A stretch of DNA of 64,000 bases from contig JACJYH010000004.1 in NCBI GenBank assembly GCA_020636195.1, forward strand, positions 124,001-188,000, given 5' to 3'. The position numbers were made by a program, and so were the translations under genes. Of the stretch, positions 46,186 through 54,423 are shown piece after piece. This stretch comes from Lewinellaceae bacterium (lineage in GTDB: Bacteria; Bacteroidota; Bacteroidia; Chitinophagales; Saprospiraceae). The notes beneath the pieces were generated by a model. The model saw only the letters and a program-made list of their open reading frames with translations. It did not search any database and was not told the DNA's origin. Numbering within the stretch: the stretch's first letter is position 1; each line of letters starts with the position of its first letter.

Positions 46186-47214
46186 TCACTTAAAAAATTT
46201 TTGGACATCATTCAAGGCAATGAGTGTTTTTGCATGGTCACTTTCTGAAATATCCAAGTGGTACACAAATCTGATGGAATTTTCACCAAAGGGTGCAGCT
46301 AACACTCCTAATGAAGACAAATGTTGAATAAAATCTGCATCTTTAATGTGGTCTTTGAGTATGAAGATGACGATGTTGGTATGTACAGGTTTGATAGATT
46401 TGACATAATTTTTACCTATCAATGTCTCACCTAAAACCTTTGCTCTGGCATTATCAATTTTTAGTTTTTGTATATTATTGGAAATGGCGTAATCACAAGC
46501 TGCAGCGAGATAACCTACTTGTCGCATGCCGCCACCCATGACTTTTCGATATCTCCGTGCCCGTGCTATGTCAGCTTTTGAGCCCATGAGTACTGATCCC
46601 ACAGGAGCTCCTAATCCCTTTGATAAACAAACTGAAATGGTGTCAAAAAGTGGTCCGATATCATGTGGATCATCATTGGATTCCACCAAAACGTTGAAGA
46701 TTCTAGCACCGTCGAGATGAAGTTTTAAATTTTTGGAGCGACAAAACGCACTGATTTCTTTCATTTGCTGGAGTGAGTACACACTACCGCCACCTTTGTT
46801 ATTTGAATTTTCTATCACTACCAATTTTGATATTGGTTGCCAATCGTGTCCATTCTTTATACAGTTTTTAATTTGATCTACTGTGATAATCCCATGATCA
46901 CTATGGATCAAAGAAATTGCGGCTCCACTATTAAATCCGTAACCTCCTGTCTCTGATTGATATATGTGAGATGTGACGTCGCAAATGATCTCTTCGGTTG
47001 GTTGAAGATGCAGTCGCAGCGCAATCTGGTTTGTCATGGTACCGGATGGGCAAAAGAGGGCATCTTCCATCCCGAACATGTCCGACATTCTTTTCTGAAA
47101 GGCATTGACCGTTGGGTCTTCACGAAATACATCATCGCCAACTTTGGCATGCTGCATTGCTTCGAGCATCCCTTGATCGGGTACGGTGACAGTGTCGCTG
47201 ATTAAATTTATCAT
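46186..47214 (-). CDS. low-specificity L-threonine aldolase (PLP)
   Basis: This enzyme cleaves L-threonine or allo-threonine to glycine and acetaldehyde. The family start MINLISDTVT supports ATG at 47214 rather than the longer frame from 47286. LHLDGARIFNV and SVCLSKGLGAPVGSVL (with the PLP lysine) are diagnostic. With tdh-kbl elsewhere in the window, the cell has two routes from threonine to glycine. A TATATTTG box lies just upstream. Confidence 0.92.
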   Translation of the reverse strand: MINLISDTVTVPDQGMLEAMQHAKVGDDVFREDPTVNAFQKRMSDMFGMEDALFCPSGTMTNQIALRLHLQPTEEIICDVTSHIYQSETGGYGFNSGAAISLIHSDHGIITVDQIKNCIKNGHDWQPISKLVVIENSNNKGGGSVYSLQQMKEISAFCRSKNLKLHLDGARIFNVLVESNDDPHDIGPLFDTISVCLSKGLGAPVGSVLMGSKADIARARRYRKVMGGGMRQVGYLAAACDYAISNNIQKLKIDNARAKVLGETLIGKNYVKSIKPVHTNIVIFILKDHIKDADFIQHLSSLGVLAAPFGENSIRFVYHLDISESDHAKTLIALNDVQKFFK

Positions 47215-47227
47215 ACGGATATTTTTG

Positions 47228-47259
47228 CAAATATAGCGCTGTATTTTTTGGGTTGCAAG
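47228..47259 (-). promoter_or_regulatory. promoter of the threonine aldolase gene
   Basis: On the minus strand CTTG (47256-47259), a 20-nt spacer and TATATTTG (47228-47235) fit the Bacteroidota consensus with one mismatch in the -33 box. The box is 14-21 nt upstream of the ATG. Confidence 0.55.
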
Positions 47260-47382
47260 TGAATTGAGGTAATTGTGGGAGCTCAAGATTTTTCAGAGGT
47301 GTATATGTATGTTTTGGATTTTGTTTTTTTATTATGGATTGAATTCGAAGAGTTGCAAACGTTGTTTATGGATAGACGCAAA

Positions 47383-47469
47383 CGGAGGCAATTTCGATAG
47401 CATCGAAATAGAGCGGGAACCGTGCAGCACACCTTCACTGCTAGTACTATTTACATCCAATGTAGAGTA
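47383..47469. repeat. outer copy of the 87-nt structured segment at the array's old end
   Basis: This copy runs directly into the first CRISPR repeat. It matches 47579-47665 at all but about seven of 87 positions, at a fixed offset of 196 nt. It holds the hairpin ATTTCGAT-AGC-ATCGAAAT. Its second stem, perfect in the inner copy, is broken here by two substitutions. Confidence 0.85.
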
Positions 47470-48427
47470 GTTTCAATTCCAAAAATGGTACGATTAAAAG
47501 GTTCTTTTATAGTTGAAAAGGTAAAAAGGCACTTTCCGTTTCAATTCCAAAAATGGTACGATTATGACCAAGCGGTGCCGGAGGCAATTTCGATAGCATC
47601 GAAATAGAGCTGGAACCGTGCAGCACACCTGCACGGCTAGCACTAATTATATCCAATGCAGAGTAGTTTCAATTCCAAAAATGGTACGATTAAAGAAATC
47701 TTGATCCTAAGGGATTAGAAAGGATGAGAAACGTTTCAATTCCAAAAATGGTACGATTAAAAGGCAATGGCTACATGGATTACAAAGATGGTAAGTGGTT
47801 TCAATTCCAAAAATGGTACGATTAAAAGTTATACATGCCTTGCTAGAGTAAAATGATTTATCAAGTTTCAATTCCAAAAATGGTGCGATTAAAAGCGTGA
47901 CAGGTGGTAGTACACCCGAATATGCACGGTATTTCAATTCCAAAAATGGTGCGATTAAAAGTCACAATTGATCCAGAAGGGACAGACAGCATGCGAATTT
48001 CAATTCCAAAAATGGTGCGATTAAAAGGCGGTGAGCTGGGGAGCAAATCCGCTGCATAATGGAAATTTCAATTCCAAAAATGGTGCGATTAAAAGTGGGT
48101 GGATTGGGGGCCATGGATATCACCATTAGGCGATTTCAATTCCAAAAATGGTGCGATTAAAAGTACTTAGTGGTGGTGCAGGTGGTGGAAGTGGAACTGA
48201 TTTCAATTCCAAAAATGGTGCGATTAAAAGAATCCGGTCAGTATATCATCTAATACTTCATAACAATTTCAATTCCAAAAATGGTGCGATTAAAAGACAA
48301 AAATTGCTCCCTTTGAAAGAGATCCATTTGGATTTCAATTCCAAAAATGGTGCGATTAAAAGAGAAGGCTCTGAGCTACATTCCAAAATTAACTGCATTT
48401 CAATTCCAAAAATGGTGCGATTAAAAG
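47470..48427 (-). CRISPR. type I-B CRISPR array, 14 repeats
   Basis: The 31-nt repeats begin (plus strand) g/aTTTCAATTCC, then AAAAATGGTaC or AAAAATGGTgC, and end GATTAAAAG. Starts are 47470, 47538, 47666, 47733, 47798, 47865, 47931, 47997, 48065, 48133, 48200, 48266, 48332 and 48397. Spacers are 34-37 nt, except the interval between repeats 2 and 3 (about 101 nt), which is a duplicated segment. On the minus strand each repeat ends AATTGAAAC/T, the usual I-B 5' handle. The array is therefore read leftward from a leader on the right, next to cas2. Repeat 2 is truncated and repeat 3 lacks one A; both are at the old end. Confidence 0.98.
47579..47665. repeat. inner copy of the 87-nt structured segment, inside the array
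   Basis: This segment replaces a normal spacer between repeats 2 and 3. It contains two hairpins: ATTTCGAT-AGC-ATCGAAAT, and a perfect CCGTGCAG-CACAC-CTGCACGG. With repeat 1, its spacer and truncated repeat 2 it forms a 196-bp tandem duplication. Confidence 0.85.
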
Positions 48428-48804
48428 CCGCCTGCGGCATCCACAAATGTAGCCCATTTTCAACAATATATATATTTATTTTACATTAATTTTGGTGTAA
48501 TTTATCGTCGATCTGTAATTATCCTTTTTAATAAGGGTATCGACGACATCTGTATTAGATTGATAATGAATGTATTAGAATTTGTATGGCATGGTTTGAA
48601 GCAATGGTTTGTTTGCTAATATTATCATTTCAAAGTACATCGACGAATGTTGTTGGTTGCATTTTGCGTGAAGGATAATAGCGAACAAGCAGCATAGCGT
48701 AGTAAAGCTGACTGTGTCACGCTTCTGCATAATAGCCTGACCCGAAAGAGCAAGCAATAAAAATATTATTTCAACATTTCAAAGAACTTTATTGGCGCTA
48801 CAAG
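48428..48804 (-). promoter_or_regulatory. CRISPR leader region
   Basis: These 377 bp lie between the newest repeat and cas2. A GC-rich palindrome CCGCCTGCGG abuts the repeat, followed by a long AT-rich run. TCGTCGAT (48505-48512) faces ATCGACGA (48539-48546), and ATCGACGA recurs at 48639-48646. No convincing gene is present. Position and array polarity make this the leader where new spacers enter and the pre-crRNA starts. Confidence 0.75.
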
Positions 48805-49068
48805 CTACAAAAAATTGTCTGTGCTATTGCGCTCTTTGCCAATTATTTCTTTATAGAGCCACTTTGAATCTCGGCTGCTGAATACGATAAAACTGTCTTC
48901 TGAAGGATCCATGATTTCTTTTGCCTTGTATTTGAGCTCTTTTATTTGGACTTCGGATAGCTCGCCTTCAAATACGGAGTTTTGAATCCATATCAGATAT
49001 TTGCGACAAAGTTTGAGCATCTTGGCCACACGCTTTTCGCCCACATCATATACTGTTATCACGTACAT
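48805..49068 (-). CDS. cas2: Cas2 endoribonuclease-fold adaptation protein
   Basis: This is the structural partner of Cas1 in spacer integration. The 87-aa ferredoxin-fold protein starts MYVITVYDVG with the conserved Asp8. FRKYL-like CRKYLIWIQNSVFEGEL and FIVFSSRDSKWLYKEIIG complete the family pattern. It begins 1 nt after the cas1 stop and is the last protein gene before the leader. Confidence 0.96.
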   Translation of the reverse strand: MYVITVYDVGEKRVAKMLKLCRKYLIWIQNSVFEGELSEVQIKELKYKAKEIMDPSEDSFIVFSSRDSKWLYKEIIGKERNSTDNFL

Positions 49069-49069
49069 A

Positions 49070-50077
49070 TTACCACCATATTTTGAAGGGTTTGTATTCG
49101 GGCTCGTCTTTTAGAATGTACTTCGCTAATTTGTAACATTCTAGTTTTACTAAGTGTTTATAACTTACGTTTCTGTTCAGATTGCGATGCTTGATGGTCT
49201 CTGAGAGTCGCTCTTCCCATGCCCTCATATAAGTCTTTTTACCTGCTTCATTGAGGTAGCAACCATTGAGTTTGTGATCGAAATGTTTATTTTGGATTTC
49301 TTTTTTGTTGAGTACTCGAAATATCGTCCTGTCCACGAGGATGGGTTTGAACACTTCTGATATGTCAAGTGCAAGTGAATATCTTCGGTAGCCTGGCTCG
49401 TGAAGGAAGCTGATCGTTGGGTTGAGTTGAGTATGGTATATCATATCAAGGGTCAAGGTATATGCCACCATATTACCAAATGATATGAGGGCATTAATCT
49501 CATTGTCAGGTGGTTGTTTGGTTCTATTGCCCATGGTGAAATCTGGTATGATGACATCGAATGCACTATAATACACTTGACGACAATTGCCTTCGATGCC
49601 CATTAGAGTGGGAATGTCGCTTGCTTGTACGATTTGGGTGCGCAATGCTTCTAATTGTTCGATTTTGGCATTGGTGTCTTTGCCACGATTGTCATAGTAC
49701 TTTATATTTTTGAGCATATTATATGTAGCACCGTCAATGAGATTAGTGGCTATGTGTAATCGTCTGTCTTTTTTGATGTAGGCTTTGGTTTGTTCGATTT
49801 GCATCTTGCCAGCTAGGAGATAGTCTTTGGGCATAAATGATCCTGTATAGTGTTGATAATAGTCAAAAAAATGCATAGAAATGCGCTGCTGTCCGAGATA
49901 ATTCAATAGTGCTGCATTGACATCTAAGGCTCCAAACACATACATTGATTCGACGGTCTCAATCGGTAGATATTTGGCGGGTTGGGTATTGCCATCTTTG
50001 TCAGTTGCTACAAAACAAAGTGTATTATCCTTGCGGCTCATGCGGCCGTCGTTGAAGAGGTAATAGGTACGCTTCAT
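49070..50077 (-). CDS. cas1: Cas1 integrase (type I-B)
   Basis: This is the metal-dependent integrase of spacer acquisition. Catalytic residues are visible as Glu162 (MGIEGNCRQVYY), His226 (FLHEPGYRRYSL) and Asp238/Glu241 (ALDISE). The length of 335 aa is typical of Cas1b. Its ATG is only about 5 nt from a 15-bp hairpin that bounds the RAYT-like gene. Its ribosome-binding region is therefore partly made of that hairpin, so the inserted element could affect Cas1 translation. Confidence 0.97.
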   Translation of the reverse strand: MKRTYYLFNDGRMSRKDNTLCFVATDKDGNTQPAKYLPIETVESMYVFGALDVNAALLNYLGQQRISMHFFDYYQHYTGSFMPKDYLLAGKMQIEQTKAYIKKDRRLHIATNLIDGATYNMLKNIKYYDNRGKDTNAKIEQLEALRTQIVQASDIPTLMGIEGNCRQVYYSAFDVIIPDFTMGNRTKQPPDNEINALISFGNMVAYTLTLDMIYHTQLNPTISFLHEPGYRRYSLALDISEVFKPILVDRTIFRVLNKKEIQNKHFDHKLNGCYLNEAGKKTYMRAWEERLSETIKHRNLNRNVSYKHLVKLECYKLAKYILKDEPEYKPFKIWW

Positions 50078-50082
50078 GTTTA

Positions 50083-50115
50083 AAACCTTATAGGTTTTGG
50101 AAACCTATAAGGTTT
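50083..50115. repeat. left boundary hairpin of the RAYT-like element
   Basis: AAACCTTATAGGTTT (50083-50097) and its exact complement AAACCTATAAGGTTT (50101-50115) are separated by TGG. The hairpin lies between the transposase-like stop and the cas1 start. Each arm is itself nearly palindromic. Confidence 0.9.
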
Positions 50116-50119
50116 GATG

Positions 50120-50740
50120 TTAAATAAATTCGAATTCATCGCCAAAAATTTTAGGTTTCCCTTGGTGAAATGTTATAAATTGTTCCTTCCCATCGAAATT
50201 TTTCAAAACTACCTCTCTATCCAGTCTTGTCACTGCAGTCGTCAAGCAGGTTTGAAATGATGTCCAATACCACTCATCGATACTTTTGCATAGTCCGTGA
50301 TGTACTGCATTGAAGTGGATGTAGTGGATGCAGTTACAAAAATAATCTTGACTTGTAATATGTGATCTTTTGATATAATCGAGAAATAATGCGCCTCGCC
50401 TGTCGAATCTTTTATTGTAAGCTTTGGCATAAGCATTGCACCAATTGCTGAATTGTTGCATTACATACTTTGACCAATCTATAGAAGCTGGAGGAGGTAT
50501 TTTTTTTTGAGCTTGATAGCAAGTAGTTAATTTTTGTTCATTTTTGATACGCAAGAGTAGGTGAAAATGGTTCGGCAATAAATTATAGGCGTACACATCG
50601 GCAATCGGAGCTAGATGCCTTATCATCAGCTCGAGGAAATATGAATAATTATCGGCTTGTCTGAATAGATTTTCTGTACCACAGGCATGATTGAAAACAT
50701 GGTAGATACAATCTGGTAGGAGTGGCTGATGGTATTTCAT
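50120..50740 (-). CDS. REP-associated tyrosine transposase-like protein (Y1/HUH, RAYT) within the cas operon
   Basis: This is a single-strand DNA nuclease/transposase of the IS200/IS605 Y1 superfamily, TnpA-REP type. It has the HUH motif LLPNHFHLLL (His58, His60) and a downstream tyrosine region QDYFCNCIHYIHFNAVHHGL with candidate nucleophile Tyr140 (or Tyr133). Its 206 aa appear intact. It lies between cas4 and cas1 in the same direction, leaving gaps of 49 and 42 nt. Both gaps are filled by hairpins of the same sequence, as expected for the DNA ends such enzymes bind. Insertion by a REPtron is the simplest reading; recruitment into adaptation is speculative. Confidence 0.9.
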   Translation of the reverse strand: MKYHQPLLPDCIYHVFNHACGTENLFRQADNYSYFLELMIRHLAPIADVYAYNLLPNHFHLLLRIKNEQKLTTCYQAQKKIPPPASIDWSKYVMQQFSNWCNAYAKAYNKRFDRRGALFLDYIKRSHITSQDYFCNCIHYIHFNAVHHGLCKSIDEWYWTSFQTCLTTAVTRLDREVVLKNFDGKEQFITFHQGKPKIFGDEFEFI

Positions 50741-50754
50741 ATAGATATATTTTA

Positions 50755-50787
50755 CACCTTATAGGTTTCTAAAATCTATAAGGTGTT
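50755..50787. repeat. right boundary hairpin of the RAYT-like element
   Basis: ACACCTTATAGGTTT (50755-50769) and AAATCTATAAGGTGT (50773-50787) pair over 15 positions with one G-T type mismatch around a 3-nt loop. It lies about 14 nt upstream of the RAYT ATG and abuts the cas4 stop. Its core matches the left hairpin. Coordinates may be off by one. Confidence 0.88.
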
Positions 50788-50789
50788 GA

Positions 50790-51290
50790 TTAACAATAAC
50801 AAAAATCATAATAGCTACATTTTTTGCAGATGGTCTTATTGATGACCGGAGGCATATGTTTGGATGCAATGATGTGCTCGATGTCGTTTTCCCATGTTTT
50901 GATTTGCATCACATCATCTAGTGTTAACTCCACGTGTGTTGTATGCCTAAGCATCGGATATTCTAAGATTCCTATGGCGCCTTCTATGCCGTATTGTGTA
51001 AGTTTATGCAGATAATATTTTACTTGGGCTTCATGGGCTGCTTCTATTTTATTGCTCTTTTTGATCTCATGCACTACCATATTTCGGGCATCAAAGTAGT
51101 CTATTTTGACACCGTCGAGTTGGAGTTCGGTATATTTGGCGGCACGATCAGTGTAGGTGTTTTCACCTATGAGTTTGCCTTCGGTGACCATGTCGGAGGT
51201 GTGTTCCATTCTTATTTCATTAGCATGTAGCCAAAGTTCACGATGGCAAACGTGGTAGAGGTTTATTAAAGTGGCGGTGATTTGGCGCAT
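50790..51290 (-). CDS. cas4: Cas4 RecB-like nuclease
   Basis: This PD-(D/E)xK nuclease trims prespacers and selects PAMs with Cas1-Cas2. Visible parts are the four Fe-S cysteines (Cys15 in VCHRELW; Cys155, Cys158, Cys164 in CKKCSYYDFC), the motif VHEIKKS holding the E-x-K residues, and the QVKYYLHKL helix. The length of 166 aa is standard. It follows cas3 by 14 nt. Its stop abuts the right hairpin of the RAYT element, so the reading frame was not damaged. Confidence 0.96.
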   Translation of the reverse strand: MRQITATLINLYHVCHRELWLHANEIRMEHTSDMVTEGKLIGENTYTDRAAKYTELQLDGVKIDYFDARNMVVHEIKKSNKIEAAHEAQVKYYLHKLTQYGIEGAIGILEYPMLRHTTHVELTLDDVMQIKTWENDIEHIIASKHMPPVINKTICKKCSYYDFCYC

Positions 51291-51304
51291 GCGTATTTTA
51301 AAGT

Positions 51305-53623
51305 TTATATCATGTTGAAATCATTAGCTTCTTTGTAGGTAACACCTTCAATTGCATTGTATTCCAAATCAATCAAATAAATTTCCGCATCTTCATTTAA
51401 CTTCTTTGCTTTGTATTTTTTTGCGATGTAAAGTGGTATTTTTACAGTGTATTCTTTCACACTATCAAATTGCTTATTTTCAAGCATTCCCGCAAAGTCT
51501 TTATCAATGTTATGCTTAACTAAGACGCATTCGTAAGTAATATAATCTATCTTTCTTGAACTAATATCCTCTAATTGCCGCTGTTCTGCTCGAAGTGTAT
51601 AGATATTTTTAGTTATCTGTTTCCAAATTTTATCAATCAACGATTTTGCTTCATTAATTTCTTTAAAATAACATTCGCCTACATTTTCTATGGTATAGAC
51701 TAAATCTACGATTTGTTTAAAATGCTTCTCTTGTAAATTTCCATTTAATTTTTCTTCATACTCTTTCAAAAATCTAAAACTTTCAGCAAGCACTTTGTCA
51801 AAACCTTTATAAACATATTTCTGACTAGCTGCATTTTCCTTAGTTATTACAACCTTTGCAAAAGACATATCATTTCGTCTTTTGTTGATTTCGCCTTTAC
51901 GATTTACCCGACCCAAACGCTGAATAACCGCATCAATCGGTGCATTTTCTGTATAAAGTACATCAAAATCAATATCTAAACTTACCTCAACAATCTGCGT
52001 ACAAACAGCTACAAATCCGTGTTTTAAATCTTTTATTTTATCCAATCTTTCTTCTTTATCTTTTTTGTCTAAAAGAATAAATTGCGAATGATAGAGCATT
52101 TTATGGTTTCCTGCAACATCATTTTCCAGTAAATCAAATAATTCCCTTGCTTTTTTTATTGTATTTGCAACAATCAAAACATTTTTTTGAACCTTGTAAT
52201 CATTTAGTATTTCATTGATTTTCAATTCAATAGCATCGTCAAAAACTTCCACAATATGACGTTGCTTTTCATCAAATTTTTTGTCTTGAATAAGAGTATA
52301 ATGAGGAATAATTTTTTCAATTTCATCTTTCAAAATATTAGGTAATGATGCACTCATAATAGCAAAATGCGTATTATAAGGTTTAATACATTCCATTATT
52401 TTGAGCAATAATCCAAATGTATATGGGTCATAAATATGCACTTCATCAATGATGATTTTAGCATTGTAACTCGCTGCGCCAGTCAAAACCCAATAACCCC
52501 AATTGAAAAAACTGTATATCAGTTGGTCAATTGTTGCAACTGTAACAGGTTTAAAAAAGGTACGATTGTACAAATAATGCTTTCGCAAATCTTCTGTTTC
52601 AATATCGGCATTGTTTTTTAATACATATTGAGCTGTTCCATGCGATAATCCTACTATCTCATTCTGTTCAAAAAACTGCTTCATACGGTCATACATTTTA
52701 TTAGTTGTTACCATCGTAGGCAGTAAAAAAATAATTTTTTGATTTTGGTTCTGATTTACAGCCCAAAGTACTGAAGCTTCAGTTTTTCCTTGTCCTGTTG
52801 GAATTTGCACAAAAATATGACCGTCACTATTGGCTGACTTTTCTTGAAAATCTTGCCAATGCTGAAAATTTGGCACTTTTTGCTTCATTTTTGTTGTAAG
52901 AGAAGCAAGGTTTTCATCAGGAATATATTTGTAATTGTGATATTCTGACGATGCCAACCAATCCGCATAATGTAAAATAGACTTAAACAACAAATAGGTG
53001 TCACGTACTTTGGATGTTATGTTCTTAAAATTTGTGATATCAGCTGATAAATCAAAAAAAACCTCAAACGATTTCTCGTGCAAAATAGAAGGTTCAAAAA
53101 CCAAATCATGCCAATACTTTAAAGAAAAACGTTTTGCTTGTTCGTTTATAAAAATAAAAAAGACTTCAAAAAAAGTAATATCAGCATAATCTACTTTCAT
53201 TTTATTTATATAATCACCATACACACCATGATATAATCTATTATGATGACTTACAACTGCTAAGGTTTCAGGATAAAACAAGTTTTCATCATACTCAAAA
53301 ATAGGCTCATCTTTGGTGTAATGATAAATAAATGGCACCGAAGCCAAAGGATGAGACTCTAAGTTTTTTATCTCAAGGCCTCTTACTTTTTGTTGAAATA
53401 ATATATTTGCCTTACCAATGTCGTGGAAAGCCACAGTTAGAAATAACCTTAGTATTACCAAATCTTTATCTAACGCATATTTCTGACACACTTTTGTAAT
53501 GAGTGCGCTTTTCCACTCAAAAACCAACAAAAGTTTGTCAAAGCAATCTTGCGTATGCTCATGTAAGGTCCTTTCAGGCTTGCTTTTTGCTAATATTTTA
53601 TCGTATTTTTGCCAATAGATCAT
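51305..53623 (-). CDS. cas3: Cas3 nuclease-helicase (HD + DExH), type I-B
   Basis: This effector nuclease-helicase degrades target DNA after Cascade binding. The N-terminal HD nuclease is visible (HEH at 21-23, AFHDIGKANILF with His67/Asp68, VVSHHNRL). The SF2 helicase has Walker A QIPTGQGKTEAS (Lys280), the Walker B box IIDEVHIYD (393-396) and motif VI VIQRLGRVNRKG. At 772 aa it is complete. It starts directly after the cas5 stop with no gap. Confidence 0.97.
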   Translation of the reverse strand: MIYWQKYDKILAKSKPERTLHEHTQDCFDKLLLVFEWKSALITKVCQKYALDKDLVILRLFLTVAFHDIGKANILFQQKVRGLEIKNLESHPLASVPFIYHYTKDEPIFEYDENLFYPETLAVVSHHNRLYHGVYGDYINKMKVDYADITFFEVFFIFINEQAKRFSLKYWHDLVFEPSILHEKSFEVFFDLSADITNFKNITSKVRDTYLLFKSILHYADWLASSEYHNYKYIPDENLASLTTKMKQKVPNFQHWQDFQEKSANSDGHIFVQIPTGQGKTEASVLWAVNQNQNQKIIFLLPTMVTTNKMYDRMKQFFEQNEIVGLSHGTAQYVLKNNADIETEDLRKHYLYNRTFFKPVTVATIDQLIYSFFNWGYWVLTGAASYNAKIIIDEVHIYDPYTFGLLLKIMECIKPYNTHFAIMSASLPNILKDEIEKIIPHYTLIQDKKFDEKQRHIVEVFDDAIELKINEILNDYKVQKNVLIVANTIKKARELFDLLENDVAGNHKMLYHSQFILLDKKDKEERLDKIKDLKHGFVAVCTQIVEVSLDIDFDVLYTENAPIDAVIQRLGRVNRKGEINKRRNDMSFAKVVITKENAASQKYVYKGFDKVLAESFRFLKEYEEKLNGNLQEKHFKQIVDLVYTIENVGECYFKEINEAKSLIDKIWKQITKNIYTLRAEQRQLEDISSRKIDYITYECVLVKHNIDKDFAGMLENKQFDSVKEYTVKIPLYIAKKYKAKKLNEDAEIYLIDLEYNAIEGVTYKEANDFNMI

Positions 53624-54421
53624 TTAAAAAATTTGAAATGCGATTTGTAATTCTTCATCAAAAAATGCCTTACTCGCTTTTGGTTTGATAGGCAAATGGC
53701 TGACTAAAGTGAAATCTTGAAAAGTCTTTACTTCTCGCGCTTCACTACCTTGTTTTTGCGAAAAAGTCATAGGCAATTTCACAATTTTAGGTGCCTCGCT
53801 CAATAAGTTTCCGCCAACGTTTCGCTTAGATAAATCAATATCATATTTTTCATTATTCGTATTAATTGGTAGCAATGTATTTTGAAGATAAACGTTCTCC
53901 TTTTCTTCAATTTCTAGTTCTTCAATCGTTTCTATTTTTATCAATTCATCTTCACGACCAAGCGACAAAGCCCAAACAGGATTTAATAAATGTGATTTAA
54001 TTAGCTGATAATCTGAACTTTCATTAAATGAAAAATAAACTGTAAATTCACAAGCATACAAAAGTTCGCGAACAATAACAGCCGTTTTGTATGGCGTTGT
54101 TATTTCATAATCTCCTTTTGCATTACTATTCTCAACATCTGCTCTAAATTTCTTAAAAGCTGTAATTTGCTTGCTCTCATACTTTCTGATTTGCCATAGG
54201 TCACTCGCTTTGCCGTTAGCATTACCAACAATGCCCATTTGAAAACGATTATTTTCTAACCAATTATCGTTCACTTCTTTTGGTGAAATCCCAAGCGCAG
54301 CACCTAACATCCCAGCTACCGTTGTCTTGGGCGGTAAGGGCAATGTTTTATGATAAGTGTGAAAATCTGGTTGCCGAAAAGAATTAATACTACCAAATAC
54401 CTTTAATCTTAAAAACTTCAT
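53624..54421 (-). CDS. cas5: Cas5 (type I-B Cascade subunit)
   Basis: This RAMP-fold subunit binds the crRNA 5' handle. The start MKFLRLKVFGSINSFRQP, followed by KTLPLPPKTTVAGMLGAALG, is the Cas5 N-terminal signature of I-B systems. The length of 265 aa is slightly above the family mean. It is packed between cas7 (2-nt gap) and cas3 (no gap), so stoichiometry is probably set by coupled translation. Confidence 0.94.
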   Translation of the reverse strand: MKFLRLKVFGSINSFRQPDFHTYHKTLPLPPKTTVAGMLGAALGISPKEVNDNWLENNRFQMGIVGNANGKASDLWQIRKYESKQITAFKKFRADVENSNAKGDYEITTPYKTAVIVRELLYACEFTVYFSFNESSDYQLIKSHLLNPVWALSLGREDELIKIETIEELEIEEKENVYLQNTLLPINTNNEKYDIDLSKRNVGGNLLSEAPKIVKLPMTFSQKQGSEAREVKTFQDFTLVSHLPIKPKASKAFFDEELQIAFQIF

Positions 54422-54423
54422 TG

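Noticed and set aside
46186..47214. Threonine aldolase as part of the CRISPR locus
   Set aside because: It has its own promoter and a metabolic function; adjacency to the array's old end appears incidental.
48428..48470. A further spacer beyond the last repeat
   Set aside because: No repeat, even degenerate, follows at spacer distance; the segment is leader.
47861..48489. Open frames across the array that repeat FNRTIFGIE or FNSKNGAIK
   Set aside because: They are translations of the CRISPR repeats on either strand, with spacer-derived residues between; no start signal or family match.
50083..50787. The two RAYT-flanking hairpins as transcription terminators within the cas operon
   Set aside because: Neither is followed by a T-run on the minus strand, and essential cas1-cas2 lie downstream; transposon-end hairpins explain them better.
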